Shown: positions 36,686 to 44,943 of the stretch, piece after piece
Numbering within the stretch: position 1 is the first letter of the stretch
Layout of the letters: each line of letters opens with the position of its first letter
Assembly (NCBI GenBank): GCA_964540895.1
Contig: CAZIOP010000001.1
Location: 124,001 to 188,000 of the forward strand
Direction: 5' to 3'
Source of the DNA: Patescibacterium sp964540895
Lineage (GTDB): Bacteria; Patescibacteriota; Patescibacteriia; Patescibacteriales; Patescibacteriaceae
Length of the DNA: 64,000 bases
Notes under the pieces: model-generated
What the model saw: the letters and a program-made list of their open reading frames with translations, nothing else
Databases searched by the model: none
Told to the model about the DNA's origin: nothing
Translations under genes and position numbers: made by a program

Positions 36686-37867
36686 TTACCGAACCGTCCC
36701 TCCAAACGTCTCCATTGTCACTTCCTCCAATTTTTTGTGCTTGGCGTCAACTTCTTCGTTGGTTAATGTTCGGTCTAAGTGACGATACGTAGTTCTAAAC
36801 GTATAACTTTTCTTGTCTTTACCAAATTTTTCTTCATTTTCAAATTCATCTAAGAGTTTTACTTCTTCAACAAAATCTTCACCGGCAATTTCTCGCACTA
36901 CTTCATAATACCGGTTAAGGTTAAAGTCATTTTTGTTAACGATAAAAGAGATATCACGAATAATTGGTGGGTATTTGCTAACAGCTTGATATTCATGATC
37001 TAAGTTAGATAACTGTGTAACAATACGTTCATCAGTGGACCGAAGTAGGCGGATATCGGGAATCTTCATTTTAATCATGGCTAGTCTATCAGCACCAAAA
37101 CCAAAGGCCCAGCCAACATATTTTTCAGGATCAAGTCCCAAGTTAATCATAACTTGGTTGTGAACAATACCAGCCCCTAGAATTTCTACCCATTTTTCAT
37201 TCCAGGCAATTTCCATTTCTAAACTAGGATCTGTGTAGGGATAATGTTCAACGTTAAAACGACCGACTACTTCTTTTCCAAATAAAGATTGAGCTACTTC
37301 AGTTAAAATAGCTTCTAAGTCAGGCTGATTTAAATTTTTGATATCACGGCGAATAATAAAGAGACCGTCTATATGATGTAAGACATTAGTATGCTGCCAA
37401 TCAATTTCATCTTTGCGATAGACCTTACCATAGCAGAGTGTACCAATTGAACCATGTTCTTCCAGTTGTTGTAAAACTTGTGGAATTTCTAAGTAATATT
37501 TCCACATCAAGCTGGTGTGAGGTCGCAAGATATGAGTTTCATCAACATAATAGGTATCGCTGCGACTTCGAGCTGGGTGATCTTTAGGAAAGTTAAATAA
37601 ATCAAAAACTAATTCTGACGTAATAATTTCTGGAGTCTCAATAATATCTAGATTCTTTAAGCTAGGTAAATTCAAGACACGTTCTGTAATAGTTTTGACA
37701 GGACTACCTTCTAAGCGAGTTAAATCAGGTAATTCTAGGTAACGCAGAAGACGCTCGCTTTTCTTGTCGTTTCGTTGTTTTAGTTTGCTAATCAAGTCAT
37801 TTTGCTCATCAAGTGAGGTAGTATAATGATGACGCTGTAAATGAGGTGCTTCGTAGATAGTAGGCAT
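36686..37867 (-). CDS. Single-chain phenylalanine--tRNA ligase, mitochondrial-type
   Basis: 393 residues. The alpha-subunit catalytic core is recognisable (YYVDETHILRPHTSLMW, GWAFGFGADRLAM, IPDIRLLRSTDER). It continues into a C-terminal ferredoxin-fold anticodon-binding domain (about 300-393: KYPPIIRDISFIV, TTYRHLDRTLTNEEV). That domain normally sits at the end of the beta subunit. The N-terminal coiled coil of bacterial PheS is missing. The architecture and motif wording are those of mitochondrial monomeric PheRS. Known bacterial enzymes are alpha2-beta2. No pheT is adjacent. Confidence 0.88.
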   Translation of the reverse strand: MPTIYEAPHLQRHHYTTSLDEQNDLISKLKQRNDKKSERLLRYLELPDLTRLEGSPVKTITERVLNLPSLKNLDIIETPEIITSELVFDLFNFPKDHPARSRSDTYYVDETHILRPHTSLMWKYYLEIPQVLQQLEEHGSIGTLCYGKVYRKDEIDWQHTNVLHHIDGLFIIRRDIKNLNQPDLEAILTEVAQSLFGKEVVGRFNVEHYPYTDPSLEMEIAWNEKWVEILGAGIVHNQVMINLGLDPEKYVGWAFGFGADRLAMIKMKIPDIRLLRSTDERIVTQLSNLDHEYQAVSKYPPIIRDISFIVNKNDFNLNRYYEVVREIAGEDFVEEVKLLDEFENEEKFGKDKKSYTFRTTYRHLDRTLTNEEVDAKHKKLEEVTMETFGGTVR

Positions 37868-37975
37868 GTTTTTATATAATATTAGTATGAAAACAGTGTA
37901 TCGAAAGATTAGATTTTGGGCAAGTGTAGAGTTTTAGCTATACTTACTTCTATGATATGATAAATTTCTCTTTAT

Positions 37976-39265
37976 ATGACCCTCGAAGATGTCAAAAAAT
38001 TGAATATTCCCAAACAAAGTGGTTCCTATCAGTATTATAATACCCAAGGAAAACTTATTTATATTGGCAAGGCGGTTGATTTACGCAGTCGAGTGTCTTC
38101 ATATTGGCGAGTAGGCACTAATCATACACCAGCCAAAGCTCAGATGGTGAAAGAAATTGCCCGTATTGAATGGATAACCACGGACACAGAAATTGAAGCA
38201 TTGCTGCTTGAGGCTAATTTAGTTAAAAAGTATCAACCTCATTACAATATTGATTTGCGAGATGACAAACGATTTTATTATATTTATATTTCTTTAGAAG
38301 ATGAAATCCCAGGGGTGTTTTTAACTCGAACAATTGGGAAAGCGGGAAGATATTTTGGTCCCTTTGTGAATTCATTAGCAGTTAAAGAAACATTAAAAGC
38401 AGTACGACGAATATGGCCATATTGCACAATGCGTTTTATTCAAAAAAAACCTTGTTTTTATTATCAGATTAATCGTTGTTTAGGACCATGCGGTGAGCGA
38501 GTAACACGTAAAGAGTATATGGATAAAGTAATTAAGCCCTTAATTCTATTCTTTGAAGGCAAAAAACAAATTGTACTTAGACAATGGAAGAAAGAAAAGA
38601 TTGCCTTAGAAAAAGCTGGGAAAGTAGACGAAGCTGCTCGAATAGAATATTTTCTTATGCAGATGGAGCAGGTTTTGGAAAATACAAAAGTATTAAGTGT
38701 GGCTGAAAAATATGCCAATGATACAGTAGAGCTAGCCAAGGTAATGGGGTTATCTAAAGCACCAGATCGTATTGAAGGCTATGATATTTCTAATACCTTT
38801 GGTCAGCAGGCTGTTGGTTCAATGGTGGTATTTCGTAACGGTGAGCCTGATACAAATCAATATCGTAAATTTAAGATTAAGTTAGAGAAGGAAATAACTA
38901 ATCGTAAAAAAGGTGATGTCTGGATGTTAGAAGAAATGCTTGACCGACGCCTTAATAATGATTGGCCATTGCCAGATATGATTATTATTGACGGTGGAAA
39001 AGCCCAGTTAAATATAGCTAGCCGGGTGTTGAAACGACATAAACTTGATATCAATATAATTGGTATCACTAAAGGTGAAGGACTGCGTTCTGCTAAAGCA
39101 CCTGATAAATTATATTTCCCGGGTCAAGTTAAGCCGCTCGAACTACCCTTAGCTTCACCAGCTTTACATATAATAAAACGTGTTCGTGATGAAGCTCATC
39201 GTTTTGCTATTACCTTTCATCAAGAGCGTAGAAGTAAGCATTTTTTAGGGTTGGCAGAGAAATAG
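37976..39265 (+). CDS. uvrC: UvrC-like excinuclease subunit, short form
   Basis: 429 residues against about 600 in typical UvrC. The GIY-YIG domain (GSYQYYN...LIYIGKAVDLRSRV) makes the 3' incision. A Cys cluster (CTMRF...CFYYQINRCLGPC), a UVR region (about 200-240) and the RNase H-like endonuclease domain (GYDISNTFGQQAVGSMVV, DMIIIDGGKAQLN, RDEAHRFAITFH) for the 5' incision are present. The C-terminal tandem helix-hairpin-helix is absent. It works with UvrA/UvrB in nucleotide excision repair. Confidence 0.92.
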   Translation: MTLEDVKKLNIPKQSGSYQYYNTQGKLIYIGKAVDLRSRVSSYWRVGTNHTPAKAQMVKEIARIEWITTDTEIEALLLEANLVKKYQPHYNIDLRDDKRFYYIYISLEDEIPGVFLTRTIGKAGRYFGPFVNSLAVKETLKAVRRIWPYCTMRFIQKKPCFYYQINRCLGPCGERVTRKEYMDKVIKPLILFFEGKKQIVLRQWKKEKIALEKAGKVDEAARIEYFLMQMEQVLENTKVLSVAEKYANDTVELAKVMGLSKAPDRIEGYDISNTFGQQAVGSMVVFRNGEPDTNQYRKFKIKLEKEITNRKKGDVWMLEEMLDRRLNNDWPLPDMIIIDGGKAQLNIASRVLKRHKLDINIIGITKGEGLRSAKAPDKLYFPGQVKPLELPLASPALHIIKRVRDEAHRFAITFHQERRSKHFLGLAEK

Positions 39266-39300
39266 TATCGTGATATAATCTAGAAACCTTTAATTTGTAA

Positions 39301-39636
39301 ATGACTACATATATGACCCAAGAATTTACTCAAGATAATTTTACTTCTGAAGTATTAGAAGCTTCAAAGAATAAGCCAGTGTTAGTTGATTTTTGGGCTA
39401 GTTGGTGTGGACCATGTCAGATTCAGGGACCAATTGTTGATGAGATTTCTGAAGAAGTAGGTGAAACTGCTATTATTGGTAAATTAAATACTGAAAGTGC
39501 CATGGATGTTGCCAGACAGTTTGGTATTATGAGTATTCCAACAGTAATTGTGTTTCGTAATGGACAGCCAGCTGAGCGTTTTACTGGAGTTCAGGAAAAA
39601 GCTACCTTAATGGAAGGCTTACATAAACATGCTTAA
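39301..39636 (+). CDS. Thioredoxin
   Basis: 111 residues with the WCGPC redox site in VDFWASWCGPCQ and the cis-Pro segment IMSIPTVIVFRNGQ. It is a cytoplasmic disulfide reductase, probably able to serve NrdAB and MsrA. Start ATG 39301 or the nearby ATG 39313 (TATATG context). Confidence 0.93.
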   Translation: MTTYMTQEFTQDNFTSEVLEASKNKPVLVDFWASWCGPCQIQGPIVDEISEEVGETAIIGKLNTESAMDVARQFGIMSIPTVIVFRNGQPAERFTGVQEKATLMEGLHKHA

Positions 39637-39644
39637 TAGTTAAT

Positions 39645-40517
39645 ATGGAACAAACCAGGAGGGGACGACGTGCGGCTGCTCTAGCCGCCGTTTTTGTTTT
39701 ATTATTAGTTTCTATCGGCAGTGGACTACTGTTAGTCCATTATTTTTATATACCTAAGACAGAATTACAGATAAGTATTTTAGATATTGGTCAGGGTGAT
39801 GCCATATTACTTGAAGCTCCTAATGGCCAAGTTATTCTAGTAGATGGTGGACCAGATAAAACTGTATTACGACGGTTAGGTGAAGAACTACCATTTTGGG
39901 AGAGAAGAATCGATTTATTGGTTTTAACACATCCTCATGAAGATCATTTAGCGGGCTTTAATTCAATTGTTAATCGCTACACGATCGGAGGAGTTATGAT
40001 TAGCGGTGTAGAGGCCAAGAGTCAATCCTATCAGCATTTTTTAGAAATAATTTCTGAGAAACATATACCATTATTAGTGGTAGAACAACCTCAGAATTTA
40101 GTGTTTGGAGATATTAGATTAGAAACCATTTATCCTCAGTATAGTTTTAAAGGTAAAAGAATTCCTAATCTCAATAATAGTTCAATTGTTATAAGGGCTG
40201 TATATAAAGATTTTGAAATGTTGTTAACTGGCGATGCTGAGGAAATAGAGGAACAGGTAATTTTAGCTTCTGGTAGCAATATACAAGCTGATGTCTTAAA
40301 AGCTGGACACCATGGTTCAGAAACAAGCTCTAGTGAAGATTTTGTTAAGGCAATTAAACCAAAAGTAGTTGTGATCAGTAGTGGACAAGGAAATAGTTAT
40401 GGACATCCTTCACCTCGAACCCTCAAAAGGTTGGAGCGTCTGCATATCCCAGTTAGACGAACTGATATAGAAGGAACAATTCATCTCATGACTGATGGAT
40501 ATAGTTTGCATGATTAG
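39645..40517 (+). CDS. ComEC-type metallo-beta-lactamase domain protein
   Basis: 290 residues. N-terminal transmembrane anchor (about 12-33) then a metallo-beta-lactamase fold: ISILDIGQGDAILLEAPNG, the metal motif THPHEDHLAG (HxHxDH), LLTGDAE and KAGHHGS. These are the motifs of the C-terminal ComEC/Rec2 domain, proposed to degrade the non-transported DNA strand. With the channel gene at 22719 it would rebuild a complete ComEC. It follows thioredoxin after eight bases. Confidence 0.85.
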   Translation: MEQTRRGRRAAALAAVFVLLLVSIGSGLLLVHYFYIPKTELQISILDIGQGDAILLEAPNGQVILVDGGPDKTVLRRLGEELPFWERRIDLLVLTHPHEDHLAGFNSIVNRYTIGGVMISGVEAKSQSYQHFLEIISEKHIPLLVVEQPQNLVFGDIRLETIYPQYSFKGKRIPNLNNSSIVIRAVYKDFEMLLTGDAEEIEEQVILASGSNIQADVLKAGHHGSETSSSEDFVKAIKPKVVVISSGQGNSYGHPSPRTLKRLERLHIPVRRTDIEGTIHLMTDGYSLHD

Positions 40518-40555
40518 ACTTGCCTAAATTTCTATAACGTTATAAGGTTAGAAAG

Positions 40556-40583
40556 TTGACACATACCTATTACAGGTTATTAA
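40556..40583 (+). promoter_or_regulatory. Promoter of ndk
   Basis: TTGACA, 16-base spacer, TATTAA. A perfect 12-base palindrome (TATAACGTTATA, 40532-40543) lies just upstream and could be an operator. Confidence 0.5.
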
Positions 40584-40608
40584 TTTATTATTCTTAATTT
40601 TTATTATT

Positions 40609-41220
40609 ATGCCCTATTCTATTGATGAACGAACGCTTGTTATTATTAAGCCAGACGGTGTTCAGAGGTCTTTGATTGGTGAAATTATTTCTCGATTTGA
40701 ACGAGTTGGTTTAAAATTGGTAGCTTTGAAATTTATTAAACCCAGTGAAGAAATGGCTACTGATCATTATTACAAAGTGGGTGGAGAAGCTTGGTTAGAG
40801 GCAGTGGGTGCTAAAGCTCGAGCCGCTTATGAAAAAAAAGGTGAGCAATCTCCCTTCGCCACTAATCGAGAAAATGGTGAAGCAGTTATGAAAGCAAATG
40901 CCCGCTATTTGTCAGCTGGTCCAGTAGTTGCCATGGTGTGGCAGGGAAGTCATGCTGTACCTTTGGTACGAAAGATGACAGGTGGTACTGAGCCATTATC
41001 CTCTGATGTTGGAACAATTCGTGGAGATTTTACCCTTGACTCATATGAAGCGGCCGATACTGATAGTCGAAGTATTCGAAATTTATTACATGCTTCTGGT
41101 AGTGTAGAAGAAGCTAATCAAGAAATTGGTATGTGGTTTAAAGAAGAAGAATTACTAAATTACAAAATAGCCCAAGAACATATATTATACGATGTTGATT
41201 TTGATGGTAAGAAAGAATAG
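40609..41220 (+). CDS. ndk: Nucleoside diphosphate kinase with internal insertion
   Basis: 203 residues against about 140-150 in the classic enzyme. N-terminal LVIIKPDGVQRSLIGEII and the catalytic-His segment (RNLLHASGSVEEANQEIGMWF) are clear. The extra length is an insertion of roughly 40 residues after the first third (GGEAWLEAVGAKARAAYEKKG) and a longer C-terminus. It transfers phosphate between NTPs and NDPs through a phospho-His. Confidence 0.92.
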   Translation: MPYSIDERTLVIIKPDGVQRSLIGEIISRFERVGLKLVALKFIKPSEEMATDHYYKVGGEAWLEAVGAKARAAYEKKGEQSPFATNRENGEAVMKANARYLSAGPVVAMVWQGSHAVPLVRKMTGGTEPLSSDVGTIRGDFTLDSYEAADTDSRSIRNLLHASGSVEEANQEIGMWFKEEELLNYKIAQEHILYDVDFDGKKE

Positions 41221-41225
41221 ATAAT

Positions 41226-41663
41226 TTAGAGATCAATAATTAAAGTAGTTGGACCATCATTAACTAACTCCACAGACATAGATGTCCTAAACCTTCCAGT
41301 AGCCACTGGGAGGTTTTTAGTTTTTAGAGCGGTAATACATTTTTCATAATATATTTCAGCTTTTTCTGGATCAGCTGCTTCAATAAAACTCGGACGATTA
41401 CCGCGACTTGTATCACCATATAGAGTAAACTGCGATACAAGTAGTATTTCCCCCTTAATATCTATAATTGATTGGTTCATTTTACCGTCACGATCTTCAA
41501 AGATCCGTAGTTTAACAATCTTATCGACCATTTTTTGAATCTTCTCTTCGGTATCATCTTTATGAATGGCTAGGAAAACTACCAGTCCTTGTTTTATGGA
41601 GCCAGTAACAGAATTATCAGCAGTAACTGAGGCTGAGGACACCCTTTGTGCAACTATTTTCAT
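41226..41663 (-). CDS. dtd: D-aminoacyl-tRNA deacylase
   Basis: 145 residues, a typical length. N-terminal MKIVAQRVSSASVT, the catalytic motif SQFTLYGDTSRGNRPSF and the C-terminal cross-subunit motif VNDGPTTLIID (the Gly-Pro motif). It removes D-amino acids mischarged onto tRNA. Convergent with ndk. Confidence 0.95.
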   Translation of the reverse strand: MKIVAQRVSSASVTADNSVTGSIKQGLVVFLAIHKDDTEEKIQKMVDKIVKLRIFEDRDGKMNQSIIDIKGEILLVSQFTLYGDTSRGNRPSFIEAADPEKAEIYYEKCITALKTKNLPVATGRFRTSMSVELVNDGPTTLIIDL

Positions 41664-41743
41664 AGATCTTGCATATTTATTAACTATTTGTTATAGTAGA
41701 AATTCAAATAAACTTTTTTAAAACTCAAAATCTAGGAGGAAAC

Positions 41744-41899
41744 ATGTTTAAAGGAAAGCTTCATCTAATTAACATTTCTAAAAAAGCTTTTCCAAGAAAA
41801 ACTTGTAATGGTCATAAAAGGGCCAGCGAAATTGATTTGCTAATCAATAAAGAAAAAAAGAAGAAAGAAGGAAAAAATGGTAGGAAAAAAGCTGCCTAA
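41744..41899 (+). CDS. Small basic protein (51 aa)
   Basis: ATG behind a perfect AGGAGG site, 51 residues, strongly basic in the second half (KEKKKKEGKNGRKKAA end), with one Cys and one His in KTCNGHKRASE. It is followed by a strong terminator, so it is an independent one-gene unit. No family recognised; RNA or ribosome binding is plausible from composition only. Confidence 0.6.
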   Translation: MFKGKLHLINISKKAFPRKTCNGHKRASEIDLLINKEKKKKEGKNGRKKAA

Positions 41900-41914
41900 A
41901 TAAATAATTTTTTG

Positions 41915-41956
41915 ACCGTAACCTTTGATATATAAAGGTTACGGTTCTTTATTTTA
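41915..41956 (+). terminator. Intrinsic terminator
   Basis: Twelve-pair hairpin ACCGTAACCTTT / AAAGGTTACGGT followed by a T-rich stretch. Confidence 0.85.
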
Positions 41957-41963
41957 AAATTAT

Positions 41964-43130
41964 TTAGTCTTTAACACAGCGTAAAGACGCTCCCATTAAT
42001 TTAGTATAATTCACGCGCCAGATTGCAGTAAGAGAATTTGGCCAAAACATTCGCATTCTATATTGTGAACTACCATTTTCTGTAGATGTAATATAGCGGG
42101 GATTATTTGGTAAGAATCGTAAAATACTCCCTGATATACCGTAGTAACCATTCATGATTGCATTAAAGCCAGAAGAACCGTTCGGATATAATAAGTTTGT
42201 TCCTGAACCAGTGCATTTTCCGCAGCTTGTTGTTGTGCAATAGCGACCCGGATTAATATAATCAGGTGGAGGTGGATAAGGAGTAGAAGGGGGAGGGTCT
42301 ATTCTATTTGCATCACAAGTTTGCCCAGCATTTGTTAAAAATGATTCTAAGATATACCAATCATTATCAGACGGAACATGCCATCCGATTGGACAAATAC
42401 CCTGAGCACCCTCAGTGGTTGAACCATTCATGGCAGCATCCCAAAAATATAAAGCCCCGTCAAGTTTTTGAGCTGGATTCCAAGTGCAGTTACTTTCCAC
42501 ATAATTCCAACAGGTTCTACCGGCAAGAGTTGTGTTTGGTTCGGCATCAGGGCATGGAGGTTGACCTCCATTCATAATACATGTGCCATCAGGTTTAATT
42601 TTTGTTTTTAGGTTTTGTGCCATCCAACATTGGTTTCCAATACTGACTGTTTTATAGCTGTTATTTTCAAGATCAAATATGACATCGCCGCACTCGTAAA
42701 TTCCTTCTTCAGTACTATATGTAAGCTTTGGTTTACTAGCATTTGTATCTACACCAGTACAAACAATTAATGAATATGATTTATCATCAGTTGGTGAGAT
42801 TCTATAGACATACTCACGGTCAGGGCAGTTGTGGTCAGTACGAGGAGTTGGGTTAGTTGGAATTTGTTCTATATATGTTTTGGTACCAGCCACATTGGTA
42901 AATGGTTGACCAAAATTAATTGAAGTTGGAAATGATCCATGATCATTGAAATAAGCATGTAAGGCTAAGTTAATAGTGCTCATGTCAGCAATACGTTTAG
43001 TATCTCGTCCTTTAATTCGCGCACTTTTTAGGCTATACGCACTGATAGTAGCTAATAGGGTAATCACAGTCACAACTACCAGTAGCTCAATGAGGCTAAA
43101 GCCTTTATTTTTTTTAGAAAAAAATTTCAT
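41964..43130 (-). CDS. Type IV prepilin-like protein with FISUMP domain (copy 1)
   Basis: 388 residues. Prepilin leader MKFFSKKNKG cut before FSLIELLVVV (Glu at +5), an N-terminal helix, a pseudopilin head (KGRDTKRIADMSTINLAL) and, from about residue 145, a Cys-rich FISUMP-type domain (GNQCWMAQNLK, GRTCWNY, GICPIGWHVPSDNDW, SLRCVKD end). Several Cys pairs suggest disulfides outside the cell. The first 140 residues are nearly identical to the neighbouring copy; the C-terminal part has diverged. Probable minor pilin or tip adhesin. Confidence 0.85.
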   Translation of the reverse strand: MKFFSKKNKGFSLIELLVVVTVITLLATISAYSLKSARIKGRDTKRIADMSTINLALHAYFNDHGSFPTSINFGQPFTNVAGTKTYIEQIPTNPTPRTDHNCPDREYVYRISPTDDKSYSLIVCTGVDTNASKPKLTYSTEEGIYECGDVIFDLENNSYKTVSIGNQCWMAQNLKTKIKPDGTCIMNGGQPPCPDAEPNTTLAGRTCWNYVESNCTWNPAQKLDGALYFWDAAMNGSTTEGAQGICPIGWHVPSDNDWYILESFLTNAGQTCDANRIDPPPSTPYPPPPDYINPGRYCTTTSCGKCTGSGTNLLYPNGSSGFNAIMNGYYGISGSILRFLPNNPRYITSTENGSSQYRMRMFWPNSLTAIWRVNYTKLMGASLRCVKD

Positions 43131-43192
43131 AGAAAATATAAGCTATATTGTTTTAGTATAACATACTATCAGAGTATTTTAATCGTAAAATG

Positions 43193-44320
43193 TTAATCTT
43201 TTACACAGCGTAGAGATTCTCCAAATTCTTTAGGGTCATATGTTCGCCATAATCTAATATAATCAGTTGGCCATATCATTCGAATTATTTTGTTAGAGCC
43301 CTGTTCTGTAGACGTTATCCAGCGAGATTCCACGTTAGTATAATAGAAATTTAATGTTCCACCTATTATTGCTTGGACCCCATTTAATATGCCGTTAAAA
43401 CCAGAAGTACCTACAGTAGGGTCGCTGGCGATGGGGTATCTTAATCTCTTTGCTGAACCATTACATTCTGTGCTACTTGGACCCATTCTGGATGGACTAC
43501 ATGGTTGTCCAGAGTTTGTTAAAAATGATTCTAATATATACCATTCATTATCAGACGGAACATGCCAGCCAGTTGGACAAATACCCTGAGCACCCTCAAC
43601 TGTTGAACCATTCATGGCAGCATTCCAGGTATAGAAAGCTCCATCAATGCTAGGGAAGGGTTTATTACGAACTATACAGTTATCTTCGCTAAATTGGTAA
43701 CATGTTCTACCGGTATTTAGATCAGTGGGTGAAGCATCAGGACAAGGAGGTAGCCCTCCGCCCATAAGACAAGTACCATCAGGTTTAGTTTTGGATCTTA
43801 AATTCTGAGCCATCCAACATTGAGTACCAATAGAGATTGTTCGATACGTGAAATTATCAAGATCAGTTATCAAATCACCACAATGGAAAAGTCCTTCTTC
43901 ATTACTATAGATAAGTCTTGGTTTACTGGCGTCATTTTCTAAACCAGCACAGACAAGTAACGAATATGATGTATTATCAGTTGGAGAGATTCTATAGACA
44001 TACTCACGGTCAGGGCAGTTGTGGTCAGTACGAGGAGTTGGGTTAGTTGGAATTTGTTGCAAGTACGTTTTAGTCCCAGCCGCATTAGTAAGGGGTTGCC
44101 CAAAATTAATTACAGTTGGATATGATCCGTGATCATTAAAATAAGCATGTAAGGCTAAGTTAATAGTACCCATGTCAGAAATTCGCTTGGTATCACGTCC
44201 TTTAACTCGAGAACTGCTAAGGTTATAAGCACTAATAGTAGCAAGAATAGTGACAACAGTTAGAATTACTAGTAATTCAATGAGACTAAAGCCTTTATTT
44301 TTTTTAGAAAAAAATTTCAT
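43193..44320 (-). CDS. Type IV prepilin-like protein with FISUMP domain (copy 2)
   Basis: 375 residues, tandem paralogue of the gene at 41964 and upstream of it on the same strand. Same prepilin leader (KGFSLIELLVIL), pseudopilin head and FISUMP motifs (GTQCWMAQNLRSK, GICPTGWHVPSDNEW, SLRCVKD). Differences concentrate in the C-terminal third, as expected for surface-exposed adhesive or antigenic parts. Assembly would need pilus machinery encoded elsewhere. Confidence 0.85.
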   Translation of the reverse strand: MKFFSKKNKGFSLIELLVILTVVTILATISAYNLSSSRVKGRDTKRISDMGTINLALHAYFNDHGSYPTVINFGQPLTNAAGTKTYLQQIPTNPTPRTDHNCPDREYVYRISPTDNTSYSLLVCAGLENDASKPRLIYSNEEGLFHCGDLITDLDNFTYRTISIGTQCWMAQNLRSKTKPDGTCLMGGGLPPCPDASPTDLNTGRTCYQFSEDNCIVRNKPFPSIDGAFYTWNAAMNGSTVEGAQGICPTGWHVPSDNEWYILESFLTNSGQPCSPSRMGPSSTECNGSAKRLRYPIASDPTVGTSGFNGILNGVQAIIGGTLNFYYTNVESRWITSTEQGSNKIIRMIWPTDYIRLWRTYDPKEFGESLRCVKD

Positions 44321-44386
44321 AGAGTAGGTAACCGATATATTACTCTATATAATAACACAATAATGCACTATTTCTTAGAATTTTTC

Positions 44387-44938
44387 TTATTCAATCACAT
44401 TACTAGGAAATTTTTTGTAAAGTTTTTCGATTTTTGGATCAATCACTAAACGGCAATAGCTATTGGCACGGTTTTGATTATAGAAGTCAACGTGTTTTTG
44501 TTCAGCTGGATAGAAAGTTGTTAGTTTAGTAATTTCAGTGACAATGGGATTATCATATCGCTCTATAGCTGTTATGTGTTGCAGAGATTTCTCAGCAATT
44601 TCTTTTTGTGTGTCGTTAGTATAGAAAATAGCTGAGCGATATTGAGTACCACTGTCATTGCCTTGGCGGTTTAAGGTAGTTGGGTCATGTAATTCCCAAA
44701 ATATATCCAGAATCTTTTCTAAAGAAATAATACTTGGGTTAAATATTATCTGCACAGCCTCAGCATGACCAGTTGTCCCTGTACAAACTGCTTCATAGGA
44801 AGGATTTTCTGTATTGCCGCCTGTATAACCTGAGGTAACTGAAGTTACTCCGTTCAACCGTTTAAAAACAGCTTCTAAACACCAAAAACAACCCCCGGCT
44901 AAAACTATTGAAGCGGAAGTGGCAAAAGAGGTTGGCAT
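44387..44938 (-). CDS. msrA: Peptide methionine sulfoxide reductase A
   Basis: 183 residues with the active-site GGCFWCLEAVFKRL, GYTGGNTENPSYEAVCTGTTGHAE and the C-terminal VDPKIEKLYKKF-type region. It reduces methionine-S-sulfoxide in proteins. The gene starts five bases after the stop of the helicase gene on the same strand, so the two are probably co-transcribed. Confidence 0.95.
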   Translation of the reverse strand: MPTSFATSASIVLAGGCFWCLEAVFKRLNGVTSVTSGYTGGNTENPSYEAVCTGTTGHAEAVQIIFNPSIISLEKILDIFWELHDPTTLNRQGNDSGTQYRSAIFYTNDTQKEIAEKSLQHITAIERYDNPIVTEITKLTTFYPAEQKHVDFYNQNRANSYCRLVIDPKIEKLYKKFPSNVIE

Positions 44939-44943
44939 AGTTG

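Noticed and set aside
40532..40543. Palindrome TATAACGTTATA before ndk as a defined operator
   Set aside because: Only one copy and no matching known regulator, so it is mentioned with the promoter but not called separately.
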